A stretch of DNA of 64,000 nt, taken from Acanthaster planci (lineage: Eukaryota; Echinodermata; Asteroidea; Valvatida; Acanthasteridae). Positions 1 to 13,460 of the stretch are shown here, one piece after another (position 1 is the stretch's first letter; every line of letters starts with the position of its first letter). Made by a program: the position numbers and the translations under genes. Under the pieces are notes generated by a model. That model was given only the letters and a program-made list of their open reading frames with translations, was not told the origin of the DNA and searched no databases. The stretch spans positions 2,107,283 through 2,171,282 of the forward strand of contig NW_019091362.1 in NCBI RefSeq assembly GCF_001949145.1. Reading direction: 5' to 3'.

Positions 1-3000
1 ACGATTTCTTTTATTCCTATTCTCTTTTTTTTTCTCATTTTGTCCCATAATTTTTCTTATTTTCCTCAGTTTGGTTCCTGTCGGAAGAAACAACTTTTGA
101 AAGGTTAAATATTACATGCCCAAATTTTTAGCCTTCGTGTCTGTTTTATTCAAAGGTAAAACACCTAATTACGTTAATAACAAATGAACCTTACTGTAAG
201 CTTTTCACACATATCAGGTAATATGATTATGTATTAATGACAGATGTGTAGTAAGATTAGCTGTTTTACCAACGTCTTCTAAAATAATCAAAGAAAAAAG
301 AAGTACATACATGATCCTGATAGACTGTAAAGAAGAACCATATAGTTAGTGGAGTAAGTCGCATAGTGCTACTGCCGTGACAGGGCTTTGTGGAGATTGA
401 TTGGTACTCTGCGTCTGTAGGAACTAAGAAATACCTCAATTCGGGCAGTAAAAAGCAAGACTGAAAAAACACCGCACTGGAAAAAATCGATTGACATCTG
501 GTGAACTTTATTGAAGCTACAACCAATTTCTTTAAGTGACTTCGTGTTTTCAAGGCGCAAGGTGAGATTTGATGGATTGTGCATATTTCCCCCTTGGCTG
601 TTACAAGCCGTAACCCTGACAATCAGTGCTGACTCTTCTGCGCTTGGGAGAAACAACCCATAAGATGGCTGTTGTATTGGGTTTTTTTTTTTTTTGACTG
701 GTAAATATTTCCTTGATGCTCATCGATGCACGTCGCCTGTGGCCAAGTTTTATTGCAGTTACCTGAAAATTCTCCACTCGGTTTGGCAAGAAGGCAGCGA
801 GATAATACCGTTGACTTTCTCATAAGAGCCGGTCGGTCTTGTCGTTCCTACCTGTTAGGTGGTAAATGACCATGAGGCGCTTCGAAGCCATAAGAAGGAT
901 CGCAATGATGCAATTGCAGCCCTCGTGGGGCATTTTAAACTGACAATTAAGTCCTCCTTTTAAGTTGGATTCTAACCAACAGGGCTGTAGGCCCTGCTTG
1001 CTTGTGTGAGTGACTAGTTGGGTATATTTAATATATGATAATTAATCCACTGATGATAATGAATGCATACGTTCAAGGTTGTACTCGCCCCCCCCCCAAG
1101 ATCTGGTCGGATAGGACAAGTTGGGGAAATGCGTCTCCATAACTTGCTTCAAAAGCTTCTCGGAAAAAAGCGAAGATTTAAGTCTTTTGATCCAACGTAT
1201 ACCTTAGTTAAATCTGTTGGTTTTCTCTTCATATATGAAAGAGGAGTGTTGTATGTTTTTATTATGTCGCTTGAGGGATTTGCTGACGAATTTGAAAATG
1301 TCATATCATGGAATGTACCATATGAACTAACCCTGCAAGTTTATTTCGAATTGCAATATTTTTTGGATCAAGATTAATTATTTTAATAATGCAAGATATT
1401 AGAGATCCCGCTTTTCTTATTAATAACCGACTGCCAACCGTAGACATATAATACAACGAAGCCTATACCCGAGGACTGAACCAATTCTAGCATACGATAA
1501 TAAATCGATACGTATCCAACGTACACAATGGTGCTGCTGCAGTGCCGCCCGTTTTAAATTTTACTAGATAGGCCCCTGCTGCTACTTCTTTCAGCTGTGA
1601 TCTAAATTGTCAACAGTTTTCGGCTCCTTGGAAAATATCATGAGGCTGACGGTGTAGACTTTGGACGGGGTAGGCTTGAGACTACGATGTTTGCTCAAAT
1701 ATGGGTAAGACGCGCCAGAGCTTATGTGAATCAGTAATTCGACGGGGATCAAGTGGATTTTTCATTGTATGCTTTTGGTAACTGGTATTAGTCATGCAGA
1801 TGTCACGTGCTGCGGGAAGCAGTGGCTTTGGCTTCGCAGTATATCGAAAAATGTGCAAATATGAGGAAGGTGACAATTGTGTTTTGATATGGTAATACCA
1901 GATGTGAAATAATAAAAAGGCCGACATTGCTCAAACAATTCCAAAATACAAGGCCCAGGGAATTCGCTAGGCAAGTATTAGGAAGAGCATGGTATTCATT
2001 TATTCAGATCAATGCATTGCACTTCACTGACGAAGATATGGACAAGAGGAATAAAGAATTACTAAAGGTCCTGTTTTATATTAATTTTCAACAGTGTCAT
2101 CTCATTGGAAAGATCACGTTGACATAAACCGATTGATTTTTCTCCATAGTGTTGACTGTAATTTGGTAACATCATCTTTAGGTAATGCTTAGTACTCAGG
2201 CGTCTCCAATGCAAACCTACAATAGAAGATTGTTTCTTTTTTTACAAAAAATTGAAGGAAGAAGAAGTCACGGTGGACAAACTACTGAAATCACTGTCCA
2301 TCGCAAAAAGTCTGTCATAAAATGGAATGGTTTGTAAAATGCCTTCCAGATTGAACCACACCTTAAAGCACTGAACCTTACAATATACATGTGTGTGCTG
2401 TTGTCGAGGTAATTTAGATGGTTAACAGCTTGGGCTTTATAAAAAAAGATTCATAAAGTCAGTATTCAGTAAGATTGGTTTCACAGCATGGGCTGTAGAG
2501 GGTTGACCTGAGTAGCAAGAGGGTAACGTGCCTGGGGAAAAAAATGAAGGACTTATTCTCCATTGGCGTGTCTAGTGTCCAGGTTGAGACAAAATGGATT
2601 TTTTTTGGGGGGGGGGTTAAAAAAAAAGCCTCATTATCTCCTTCCCACGCCAAAAAGGGTGGAGGTACCGTTACTAATTGCTGCCATTAACACTCTCAGT
2701 TCCTTAAAATAAATTGACCGCGTCCATGTTTTACGGTTGGAAGGATGTATTTGCGATTTAAACGTCCTTCGAAACCGTAATAAGACAGGTTCTTTCCCAA
2801 ACTGTGCCTGAGGCTGCTTGTTTTCCCAAAAGCCACACATCACAGTAGCGAGGAAGACCATGGAAGGATTGAGCGTACAGAACCAAAAGCTGCTTTCAAA
2901 ATCCTTGAGCACCCAAGCAGAACACTCAGCGCTGGATTGTGCCCGATACCAGACGGATTCGACAGAGACTGGAAACGTGTTCAGCAGGTGCAAAACCTGC

Positions 3001-5219
3001 TATCTGAAATGGGACATTGAAGATCTAATTGGCCGCGCAATCGATCGATGGAGGAATGGCAAATTGATGCAGTGGCACCATTTGCCCTTTCCTGTTGGAG
3101 ATGTGCCACTATTAAGTCCGTTTGGGGATGGGTATAACACCTGAGTATTTTGTCCAAGCCGTGTCCGTCTCGCTAAGACTGGTATAATTGTAACTTGGTG
3201 ATAATGACCCGATGTGTAGGCCTACAGCGCCTCGTCTTTTGGTTTTTTTGGATGAATTTGACCAGTAACCAAGTGGAGGGTATTTCACCGATTTCTAACA
3301 ATTTTGGAAACAACTTAACCCAGTAAAGTGTTAGCATTTGTATAAAGGACTGTGAAGATCACATGACAATCATTGCGGTCTAAAATTAAATTATTGAATT
3401 TCAATACGTTTTACCCATCTGGGTCGGCAACATGAAAGCACGTTTGTACGGTTAACGCTACTTAACTTGTCTTTATAGGCAGCATTCCCGTCCAGGTTTC
3501 CTGAGCTCAGACCAGACGGCAGCTTTGTCTTTCAATGATCAGTCTGCAGTATCAAAGTCCAGATTCCTCAAAGCGTATTATACAAGTAATACGCGCGTTT
3601 TCCGATTATTATCCATGTATCACAGACCGTAGACTTAAAGTCTATTCGGTCCTTGATTGTATAGTGTAAAAATACAGTTGCAATGTCTGACTCTGATGTG
3701 TCTTCAAGCAAAGTATTGAGCAATTATTTTCAATGAAAAGTACGTTTAAAGCAAAGTTTAGATTAGATTTTGAACATTTAATTACGATGAATTTTAGGCT
3801 GGCTCTCGGTAGAAGTTACGTTTTTTCCTTTGTAGTGAACAGAAAGGCAGTCATCTGATTATTTATGAGTTAAAGTTCAGGTAGGCCTACTGTTACCCCT
3901 TCCTCTTTGCCACTGCGTCTGAGTACTGTGACAGCTCGAAGCACAGTGCGCATGCTCATAACGAGCAGCAGCATCAACGTCATCTGTTCTCAATACAGAG
4001 GCTTTGATACTTCGCTAACCAGAATACGAATCTGAGCTCTGGTAAAGTACGCGGAAATAAATTTCTACCCGGAGCCAATTCGGAATACGAGTAGCAAGAA
4101 CAAATACTCATCGGGAGTCCCGAAGAACACTCTGAAACTTCCACTTTAGGCTTCTACTTAAGCACCCGTCTGTTTATATTGATCCTTACTTGTAGATCTG
4201 TGATTCCGCGTATAACGCTGTTCATTGTAGAAATTTGTTATTTGAACTGTAATTTAATTCCTAAAAGGCTGAATAGTTTCTCAATAAAGTATTAATGTTT
4301 GAAGATCACAGGTGACAAACCAGGCGAAGGGTGGATTCAGAACTATTTCTTTTGGGGGGAACTATTTTTGGGGAGGGGGCAAAATTTGCGGATTTTTCTT
4401 TTTTATTTAAGCTTGTAAGGCCTTTCTCACTGTTGACGTTTTGGCGCTTTTAACACGCATCGCAAGGAACAGAAAGAAAAACGAGCAAAAAATGGCCTTT
4501 CTATCATTGTTTTTCTGAAAACGTTGCTGCTGCTTTTGGGGGTGTCGTGGATGCCGTTGCTCCCCCCCCAGCCACCCCTGTATGGTCATACTCCAATCCT
4601 AAACACGCATCATCGGCGTTTCATAACTTGGGCTTGCAGAAGCCGTAGTCCTATATCTTGGAAACTCATGTTGACTCGTACCCCAGTTTTTATCCCTTGT
4701 TGTTCAGTAAACGATCCAAACGTCTGGTTTTAAAAGAAAAATCAGCTTTGAATTGTGATAATCTCATTTCAGCCTACTGTATATGAAGAATTCATATTAC
4801 ATTATATCACTACTTTTTATAATATGTTTTGAAATCAAAGGAAAAAAATACCTTTTATTTAGGCCCTGAAGGCGAACGAAGGGGCGATGCACGCATTTGT
4901 CTGCGATACCTTTCGACCGATACTGTTGTGAGCCACCACCTACGCAAGAGAAGGTATTGGGTGCATCATCAGCGCACGCGCAGATGCGTTCTCATCTCCA
5001 CAAACCATCTCCAGTGTCGACAAATATTCCCCAATGCAGTCAATACATCGATTGGGCTGGGCAGGAAGGGCCACTTGAAACTTTCTGAAATGTCTCAAAT
5101 CGGTTAGCGGCATGTTATTAGCATTAGAATCTCTCGAGTCAATATATAACTTGGACTGATTTCGCGGCAATAACTGTTCAACACAGTGTGTTGAGATCTT
5201 TACAAATACCAAAAACGCG
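1..5219. other. Non-coding AT-rich DNA, no supported gene
   Basis: Short open frames occur on both strands (for example 1063-1377 and 2818-3144 on +, 369-656 on -). None has a recognisable family motif, a consistent exon structure or a strong start context, so I do not call genes. The stretch has homopolymer runs (C-tract near 1090, G/A-tract near 2600), two TAGGCCTA octamers (3217, 3882) and a possible hAT-like remnant near 4.3-4.6 kb, listed separately. Confidence 0.6.
4320..4580. mobile_element. Possible non-autonomous hAT-like remnant
   Basis: The left side reads CAGGCGAAGGGTGGATTCAG, followed by G-rich tracts. The right side, on the reverse strand, reads CAGGGGTGGCTGGGGGG. Both resemble the CAGGGGTGGATCCAG-type termini common in hAT elements, and the ends face each other about 250 bp apart. 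I could not find a matching 8-bp target duplication, and there is no transposase frame, so this is a weak call. Confidence 0.3.
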
Positions 5220-5825
5220 AGGCGAGGACGGTCTTCTCTTGCAGTTAGAGCACACCTGTACGGTGCATCACGGGACTATTCCTCCGTAGACAAATAATAG
5301 ATAGCGGTTTCTGGCTACAATTAGTGATAGGCATCTCGATTTGTCTTCAGCGTACACACTGTGTTTAGCTACCAGGGAAGCTGTCATTAGCACCCTTCAG
5401 GTCTGTCATCCCATCCTCAATATCCCGCCTGTCATTTTTTACCTCTTTTTAATTAAAGTCACTCAGAGATTGGCCGCCGAGACACCGCAAGATCTTGTCA
5501 ATCATCTCAGGAAGGACTCCAGCCGACCATCGGCAGAGTACCGTCCGTGACGGCGTGAGCCGGCTGCACCGGCGCAATCGTCCTCCCATTCGCTGCTTAT
5601 GAGTTCATTTGTCGCGGAGCTGTATTTGATCAACTGCCGCTCGCTGGGCATCCAGGGCCAGCGGGGACTGCAGCGCGATTAACGCTCACGGCTCTGACTT
5701 TTGACTCGCCTTGCCTTTTTACGCCCCTCTTCCCCAGTGCACCTCCCAGGCTCAGGCTCCAGTGTACCTGTGTGCTCAGTCTGGAGACGCACTACACTCA
5801 TTTCCACGATTGCTCTCCAATAAAC
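5220..5825 (+). promoter_or_regulatory. Candidate promoter and untranslated first exon
   Basis: This block, most clearly 5460-5825, is visibly richer in G+C and CpG than its surroundings. It ends in a textbook 5' splice site, AATAAAC then GTAAGTGA, with the GT at 5826. No long open frame runs through to that donor, so if it is an exon it is probably non-coding. The first plausible partner on the + strand is the 3' splice site at 26308-26309, just ahead of the NPS/CCAP-type receptor start, which would imply a 20-kb first intron. The link to that gene is inference; the exon could belong to an unseen transcript or be chance. Confidence 0.3.
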
Positions 5826-7956
5826 GTAAGTGAACCCTTTTCGTCTTTTAAATCACCTGTCGCGCTCTACTCCAGATTTACGGATTGAAACGGGGGCACT
5901 AGTGCACGATAAGCAACAAATGAAAGGCAAACGAGATTTGCTGCTCTTGTGCCTGACTTGTCTTGTGCCTCGGATACTGATCTAAGATAAGGTGTGATAA
6001 TTGCGTAGGATTTTTTCATGACTTGACATACTTGAGAAAAATGCTGTCAAAGTTCAAGTGGCGTTTCGTTCACTGCTCGAAAGGATGTCTTGTTTTTCAC
6101 TTAGACACCTTATACTTTATGAAATTTCTTTCTTACATTTACACATGTACTTCGTGACTCCCTTTACAGGATGTGAAAAAGGTAGTTGTCTTCTGAAGGC
6201 ATGTTTTTGCATTCAGGATAAGATCGCAATGCAGTGTCAAATAACTCTTTAATTACATGCTTGATTTTTTTAGTAAGTTTCCATTGCTCTTTTGGTCACT
6301 TTTTCTTAACTGTTTTCTCACGTTCAGAGCATGCCCAGGCCGGTTTTCAACTGATATTTGTTTTTTATTTTTTAAATGAAAACCCGCAAAGTTTATGTAA
6401 TCACAGCTGCTATGCAAACCGGTAAACATCGACGCTGAAGGAAGTCATTAAAGGGTAATTATGCATCAGTGCAAGCTGAGGATTGGTTTGCAACAGACGC
6501 ACGTGCCCTGAAAGATGGATCGGCGCTGATACACTTAACTAACGTTGTGTTACACTGCGCTTCACTTTACCATGCTCAGAATGATAAATCTGCAGCAGAG
6601 ACGCGCGCTTGGATCGAACAGAGTGCACCAGTCCACAAGTCGAGACGAAGCTTGGTCCATGAAAAATTACTAACGCAAACCAAGCTGTCCAACGCTTATA
6701 TGTATCACCTTGTTTACCAATGTCTAAATCATTAGACCATTTTGATACCATACCCTGAGTGTTCTGCTCATTTTAACGCGATATACCTGGTTGATAAATT
6801 CATTATCATGGGGTCTATTTGTCAGCAGTTTTTGACAATTCCCACAGCTTTCCTTCTAAACCCTTAAATATTGCGCAAATATACTGTTTGAAGTGCTGTG
6901 GAGTAAAATCCGATATCTTTGAGTTGATGTTACACATTGATATAGCGGAGGCAGCTTCACAGCAATCGATTCCAGCTTCTAGACAGCACTGTGATTAAAT
7001 CACGGACTAGTTTGCCTGAAAGTGTTAACCATTTATTACACAATTAATATTTAGCCCAACACGTGCCAGAATTAAGAGATAAACAACTGATCGCAGAGAG
7101 GATGAACTACGATACGACCTTATGCATTTTGCACGAATCCCATGATGGAATAACTATATACGACATGTAGTGACATTAGGGGACGGGGCTTACAGCCCCC
7201 GTTTACCGTATGGACCTTGCTTTACCTGACCATTTACTATGAACTCTTAAACCAAAATATTTATTTCATCGAAACGCCATGTCGTCGAAGTGATGGCAAG
7301 TCGATTTCTTTGCTTAATATTTCATCGGGGTGTCGGTGAGCTCGTTAAAGTCACACGTCCGTGAAAACGGATCGAGTGTTCTCAGGCAGACGTTAACGCC
7401 GGGCTTATTCGATTACTGCGGGTAAGGTGATATTCACTTTGTCCTAATTGGTAGACGCAATAGAAGCTAAATTCGTATACTCCAAGCAATGTCGAGCCTT
7501 TCAGCTGTCCGTACCAAAAGCACTTCCATCGAATCCAAAACACCCGTGCTTGTTTCAAATTTTTGTACAGTATTTCTCCGAAGAAATCACCCGCTGACGA
7601 GGTGTACCGGTACTGTTCCTAAGGATCGATTCTTTTTGAGATTCATCGCTCCTCACTTCAAGAACTTTCTTTGTATACGGATAAATGTTTCGCTACTGAT
7701 CTTTGATAACTTTTATAAATCAAACGTAATTATCATTTGTCGGGGTAAAAGGTAAGAATTACAAATATAAGAATTTATGATTTTAAGTTTGTCGAAGCGT
7801 GACAGTTTAGTGAGTAATAAAGTTGTTGCGCTGCAGATACGAAGATGAAAACTGCTTTATTCTGGTTCGTCCCATTGTGTGCGTGTTGAAATAAAGTGCG
7901 GTACATTCGCTTAATAGGAGATTGCCTCCTTTCTAAATTTTCAACAGGGAGTACCG

Positions 7957-8049
7957 AATCAATAAATTTGTTGGTGCCGTTTTTCAGAATCAATAAATTT
8001 GTTGGTGCCGTTTTTCAGAATCAATAAATTTGTTGGTGCCGTTTTTCAG
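7957..8049. repeat. Tandem repeat, 3 copies of 31 bp
   Basis: A 31-bp unit beginning AATCAATAAATTTGTTGG and ending CCGTTTTTCAG occurs three times head to tail at 7957-7987, 7988-8018 and 8019-8049. The copies look identical, which implies recent expansion. No coding frame or known satellite family is evident. Confidence 0.95.
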
Positions 8050-11000
8050 AGATATTATTTGCGGTAAAATCCTTTGATCTAAGGTAAAGCAGAGTGATTA
8101 ACGCTCACGGCCAACGGTCAAGAGCGGCCAAGTCCAAGCTAACGAGACTTGTGCTGAGTCCAGCTGGTATTAACGAGCAAGGAGTCCATGCATTTGCATG
8201 GGACCGTCACTTATCTTTTTAATCACGATGTTCAGAATATAGTGGCACATTGGACATTTGACTCGTTTGATGGCATAATTACTTTTAAGAATTTGTCAAA
8301 CACTTTGACGTGTTGGTCTTGATTTTGGAGGGAAACCGATGTGGATTTTTGTAGCACTTCCTTTGTACGAGCTTGCATTTTACTGGCACAATTTAGCGTT
8401 TTGAGCGCACATGTAAACGAGGCTACTATTGATGTTTCGATATTAAATCAATAGTTCTGTAAACAAACAAACAGCAACCTTTTGTCCAGTTGGTCAAAGC
8501 AGTCCGCAATGGCAGTCAATTGAATGGTCCCCAGAAAGAGAATTAGGTCATATCTTTCGTAAGTGTGCCCGTCCAAAAAATCTGAACAAAGATCATGTAG
8601 AATATGGGGCCAATTTGTGTTTGTTTTCCTAGCAGTTTACGGTTCATGTTTCTTGACTGGTTTGCTACCCGCTTTTGGGCAATTAGGGCAATCGCCAATA
8701 TTTCGACCTTAATCTATGAACGCATCGCTTTTGTCTCACAAAGCAGAGATCGCAGACATCCTGCGATGCATGCACAAGGCAGCATGGTCAAGTTTCAGGA
8801 GAATAAAGCTACACTTTATTGATTGTCTGCGACTGTCTGCGTTGCCACCTGTGATCAATGCGACTTTTCGTGAAGTTCGGGTTTTTGTGATCTAGGCGCC
8901 GAATTAGCGCTAGATGCCCGGTGGTTTGCTCGAAGAAATTCATTCATCTTCATGCATCAACATGCAATGTCAAATGAGGTAGACGATTGCTTGTGATAAG
9001 ACGAGTCTCACAGTCTTGTGGCTAGAAGTAAGCCAAAAGCTGTATCTTTTGTTTTTGCTTGCGTGACCTACAATTATTGAAAGTGAACAAGTCGCTTCGA
9101 GTCACTATCCGTTATACAAGCACAAACCCTATGTTTCAGTACATGTTTTGATAAACATTCTAAAACAGGAGGGAAACATCTGTGTTGGGGAGCTTTGAGG
9201 GTGTGCTTATTGGCAGCGTTTCTTACGTTTTCACGCTGATACAGTTTGTAAACGAGCACATTTTTTCGTCAGCAGCATTGCTCGTGCTTGGGCATACATG
9301 TAGTTAAGACAAATTTTTAACGAATTTGCTGAAAGGCAAGCTTCATGCTCGTAGGAAAATAATTGGCAAGGCCTTGATTTGTGTGCTTGGTATGGTGCCG
9401 TTAACGTTGTTTGTCATATTCGATTTTAGTGAAATGAGCTATGCTTGGTATGTTGTCTAAACCGTTGTTAGATTTTTTTTTCATTTGGAATATGCTTGAG
9501 ATACTTTTCGAAAGGAACCATTTCTGGTTATTTCACGTGATTGATTAGCAAGAATATTGTGCAGGTCCTCACCACCATTTTATCGTTTGAGCCTGTAGCT
9601 TCCAATCCGTCCGTTTATTTGCGTTTCAATCAGTCCTTTTTGATACCATTCTAATCAACATATCCCATTTTTAATTGGCAATCTTATTCCCCTGGTTTTT
9701 ATTTTCATTTCTTGGGACATCGAAGTTTAAACACTTCCGTTCATTATGCTCAACTGCTCGTCCTTGCACACTCAAGAAGTCATAAATTATTGCTGATCGA
9801 TGTTGCACCTTTCTGATGTCAGTAAATGATGAAATATAATACAAGCATGCGACAAATCAATTGCAAGCATAAAAGGCGTGGGCCTAACCATGTTACTGAT
9901 TTTTCCGTAATGTTATATGCTTACGGGCAGAGTTCTCTCTGAAACGTTTTGTATTTTGTCGATCCGCCAATATTGTCAAAAAGTCCGGGAACGTTTAAGC
10001 AAAATAAAGTAACCATTCTTTGGGTCTGAAGCTCCAGTTTTGTGTACTTAGAGTTTTTCTCTGTTTTTAGCCTACAATAATAATGAACATTTTGTCAGAT
10101 TTATTCAATCATATGGCTAGTTCGTCACACCAATATTACTTCTTTACTGATCAAAAAAAATTCTCTTTCAAATAGAATTCCTGGCGAAACATTGCAACAA
10201 GATGATAACTTCAACACCATTAAGGATGTCAAACAATTAGGTCCGTCTTGACTTAGAGAAAAATGTCGAGATTTACAAGTAAGTTAATTCATTTCAGTAT
10301 TTTTCTTTCAGAAAGCTTTGCGCATTTGCACTCTTAAAAAAGTGACTTGAGTGGATTCAGTTATCGGGGACAATTAAAAGAGCTCGTTTTTCTGGAGAGG
10401 GAGGTCAGGGAGCTGAATTTATGGTTTGAAATGATACAGCGGTATTTAAACCGAAATAATTACAATATTCATTATAATGCCAATCAAACAACTACATAAC
10501 GACATATTGAAATGCTCGGCTTTATTGTAGATATGATTAATATTATCTCAAAGAACAGGAAACGTTTTCTTAAATGTCAATAGACTTTTTAAAAAATCTT
10601 TTCCGAATTGAAATCTGTAAAACAATACATCTTTATAAACAATGGCCTTTAGGGAATTAAGGAAGGTCCGTTTTTTTTTTCGGTCGGAACCATCCCAGAC
10701 AATAAACAGGCCGAGACTCGCACCAGTTATTTACATTTTCTGTATACTTACTTCCCTGGAAAAGCCGTCGATCGTAAATGAGGTCAGAATTAATTACACT
10801 CTCACAAGTTTCAATAAGAGTATCAATGTTCACTGAGAGCCGGGGTTAACTTACCAACCCGCGGTTAATAATGCTTCTGTTTACAGTGCGCCAGCTGGAG
10901 CGGTTTACAGTACATAGACCAATTGCACAGCTGCTGCACGGCACAAGCTGTAGTTCTCGGTATCTTACCGAATGGTGTTTAGTTAAACTGTTTACTTGCA

Positions 11001-12633
11001 AATCACATCTGGCTAATTGGTACTCCAGTCTCATCCTCCGTCTTTTGGCTTTAAAGGATTCACTCCACGGAATCCACTACCAGGACGATCTGCTCCAAGG
11101 AAATAATTCAATATTAACGCTGTGGTAGCGTCAGTTGTCACATGATAGTTGGCAGTTAAGCAAATAGAACATTCTATTTGATTTGAAATCCTAGCTCTAG
11201 ATATTTAGTTTTCCGGACAAAGTAGATAATGTGGCTACACAACTGATTTATTGTAAGATTGGCTGAAATGTCTCCTTGGTTTGTGAAACATATCCTTGTG
11301 TAAATTACCTTTCCTGTTTAATCAAGAAGGATTCACTTTGTGGTATTGAATTTCGAAGTGATGGTAATCTTAGGCGGCCTCGCTTTAAATCTGATGTACG
11401 GAGGTCTTACTTTTATCACCATATTAACTGGAAAGATTTTGTCATTCTTCCGCTCGGGGTACTAGCGTCTCATCGATAGTTCCGTAATGACGACCCTGTT
11501 TTGACCGAACCAACATGCTACCATTTCAATCAGTTTGAAAGATGGGGAGAAAGAACATCAGTTGTAAAGATCTCGCGTTGCTGCTATAAAAGTGATCATA
11601 TTTTATGCTTACCATTTTGGGAGAGAGCATCGTTGATTTTGGGATTATCTACCAAGCTTTGGCAGATATATTAATGGAAGCGTTAGGTTTTCACGTGTGT
11701 TGGGTTCAAAAAACCAACCAATTGTAACTCGGAATCAGTGCTCCAAAGGTAAAAATGGAAACAGTGTCATGTAAGTTGTAACGACTGAGTTCATTTTTTT
11801 TGGCTTCGCGTTTTTGGTTGAGAGTGTAAACATACTTCTGGTCGTCAACATCACACACATGTCTCTAGCTTATATGTTTAGTAACATTTCCCATCCTTTT
11901 AAGTCTCTGGTACAAGTATATATCATGTCAAGTGAAACCCTTCACCTAAGGTATTGACGCGCCCTGCAATGAGGCGTTTTAACTATCTAGTGCAAACCAT
12001 GGACATATCACGGTAGCCTGCGGTACTTGCGTCCGATGTCCATGTAATGTATCACTCAACCGTCTGCGCGGGAATGACTAAAAACAGTCTGAATCACAAC
12101 TGTTCAGAGTCACAGACATGTACAGCTGCTCAGACGTGCAAACAGTTGGGCCAGTTCACTGATGGTTATATATGGAAGCGCGGCCAATGGAAGACTGTAG
12201 GAATTAGGTGCAAATAAGGCGAAAAAGCGCGTGTGGCCCAAAAAAGATTGCAAATTCAGATAAGAATTGTACTTAAGCCGGGTCCGAATAACTTGACTGC
12301 GGCTTGAAATAATACGCAACTCTACTGAGGGTGGTTATAGCCACAATCATAGACGTGTGCGTGATGCCAAGCCGCAGCAAGGTAATTCAGACACTGCCTT
12401 AGGCCTGTAAATTAAGAACGTGTGTTGACCTACCGAAGAGACACTATATATAACTGCGGTAGTACAACACTCACGCGCGTATTTGTAATCATAACGCGCG
12501 GGCAACAACATTTTTGGTTGAAGAGGTTTTCAAATGGATTCTAATGGGAGACTATCAGACGCTTGGAGGCGGCAGACGTATCGGTCCCACATTACCTGTT
12601 GGCGTTTATTAGCATTACACTTGAGCAAATGAG

Positions 12634-12665
12634 CCAGTGGCGTATCCAGGGGCAACTCCCCCCCC
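12634..12665 (+). mobile_element. hAT-like transposon terminus
   Basis: CAGTGGCGTATCCAGGGG followed by a C-rich run resembles the CAGTGGCG(G/T)ATCCAGGGG ends seen on many animal hAT elements and their short derivatives. I could not find the opposite end in inverted orientation downstream, so only one terminus is supported. A related CAGTGGCGTGACTGGG stretch occurs near 63068. Confidence 0.35.
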
Positions 12666-13200
12666 GGCGGATTTTGTAACTTTTATTCTCACTTTAATAT
12701 TTAATAATTTAATTAACTTTAATTTAATATGTAATAAACCGGTAGATAGACGGTTATTTTAAAAGTCTGTTTCCTGGCGAATTTTTCTTTGTTTCTTAGT
12801 TTAGATTAATTTCTTTCTTTGCGTAGTAATTTTTTGATAATAATTCATCACATGTACAACCCACCAACACAAGAAACGTGTTTTGCAATTAATGAACAAA
12901 ATTAATGCCAGGCACGATTGTATCATCGACCAGTCATCCAAGGCTAATTAGTGAATCCGTTCTTGTATCAGTATGATTGTTGATGTGTGCTATGAAACGG
13001 CTGCCAAAGAGAACAGGGGAAGGAGTTTATACAGGAAAAGTGACCATGTCTTGAAAAGAGTATATTTTATAAATCAATGCCACACAATGTACTATGGGGG
13101 CAATGTTCATGATAAACATTGTACATAAAATCGTCAAACTCAAAATAGCATATTAAAATCATTTTACAAATCAACTTTTTTGTTCATCACAAAAAAAGGT

Positions 13201-13460
13201 GTGGGATGATTCCACGGCCCATCATCCCACCACCAAAGGTGGGGAGATACATACCGTACCCCCTCAGGATTTGTGTTGATGAAAAAAATAAATTATTGGC
13301 AACAGTACTTTCCAACATTACTTAGTCTAAGGCCCGCCCCCAGGAAATGTTGTGTCCAAATATCAGTTTCGTGAAATTCTTGTGGGGTACCAATTTTGGT
13401 ACCCCACGAGGTAAAAACTGGCCTTATGGGGTACTTCCCATTGTTCCGGTACCCCACAAG
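13201..13460. repeat. Cluster of short inverted repeats
   Basis: GTGGGATGAT and ATCATCCCAC face each other at about 13203-13230. A near-perfect palindrome, GTGGGGTACCAA and TTGGTACCCCAC, spans 13382-13407. The same GGTACCCCAC word returns near 13448, and CTTATGGGG near 13423 is inverted as CCCCATAAG near 13462. A short CA-rich tract follows. The nested arrangement suggests a decayed foldback element. Confidence 0.5.
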
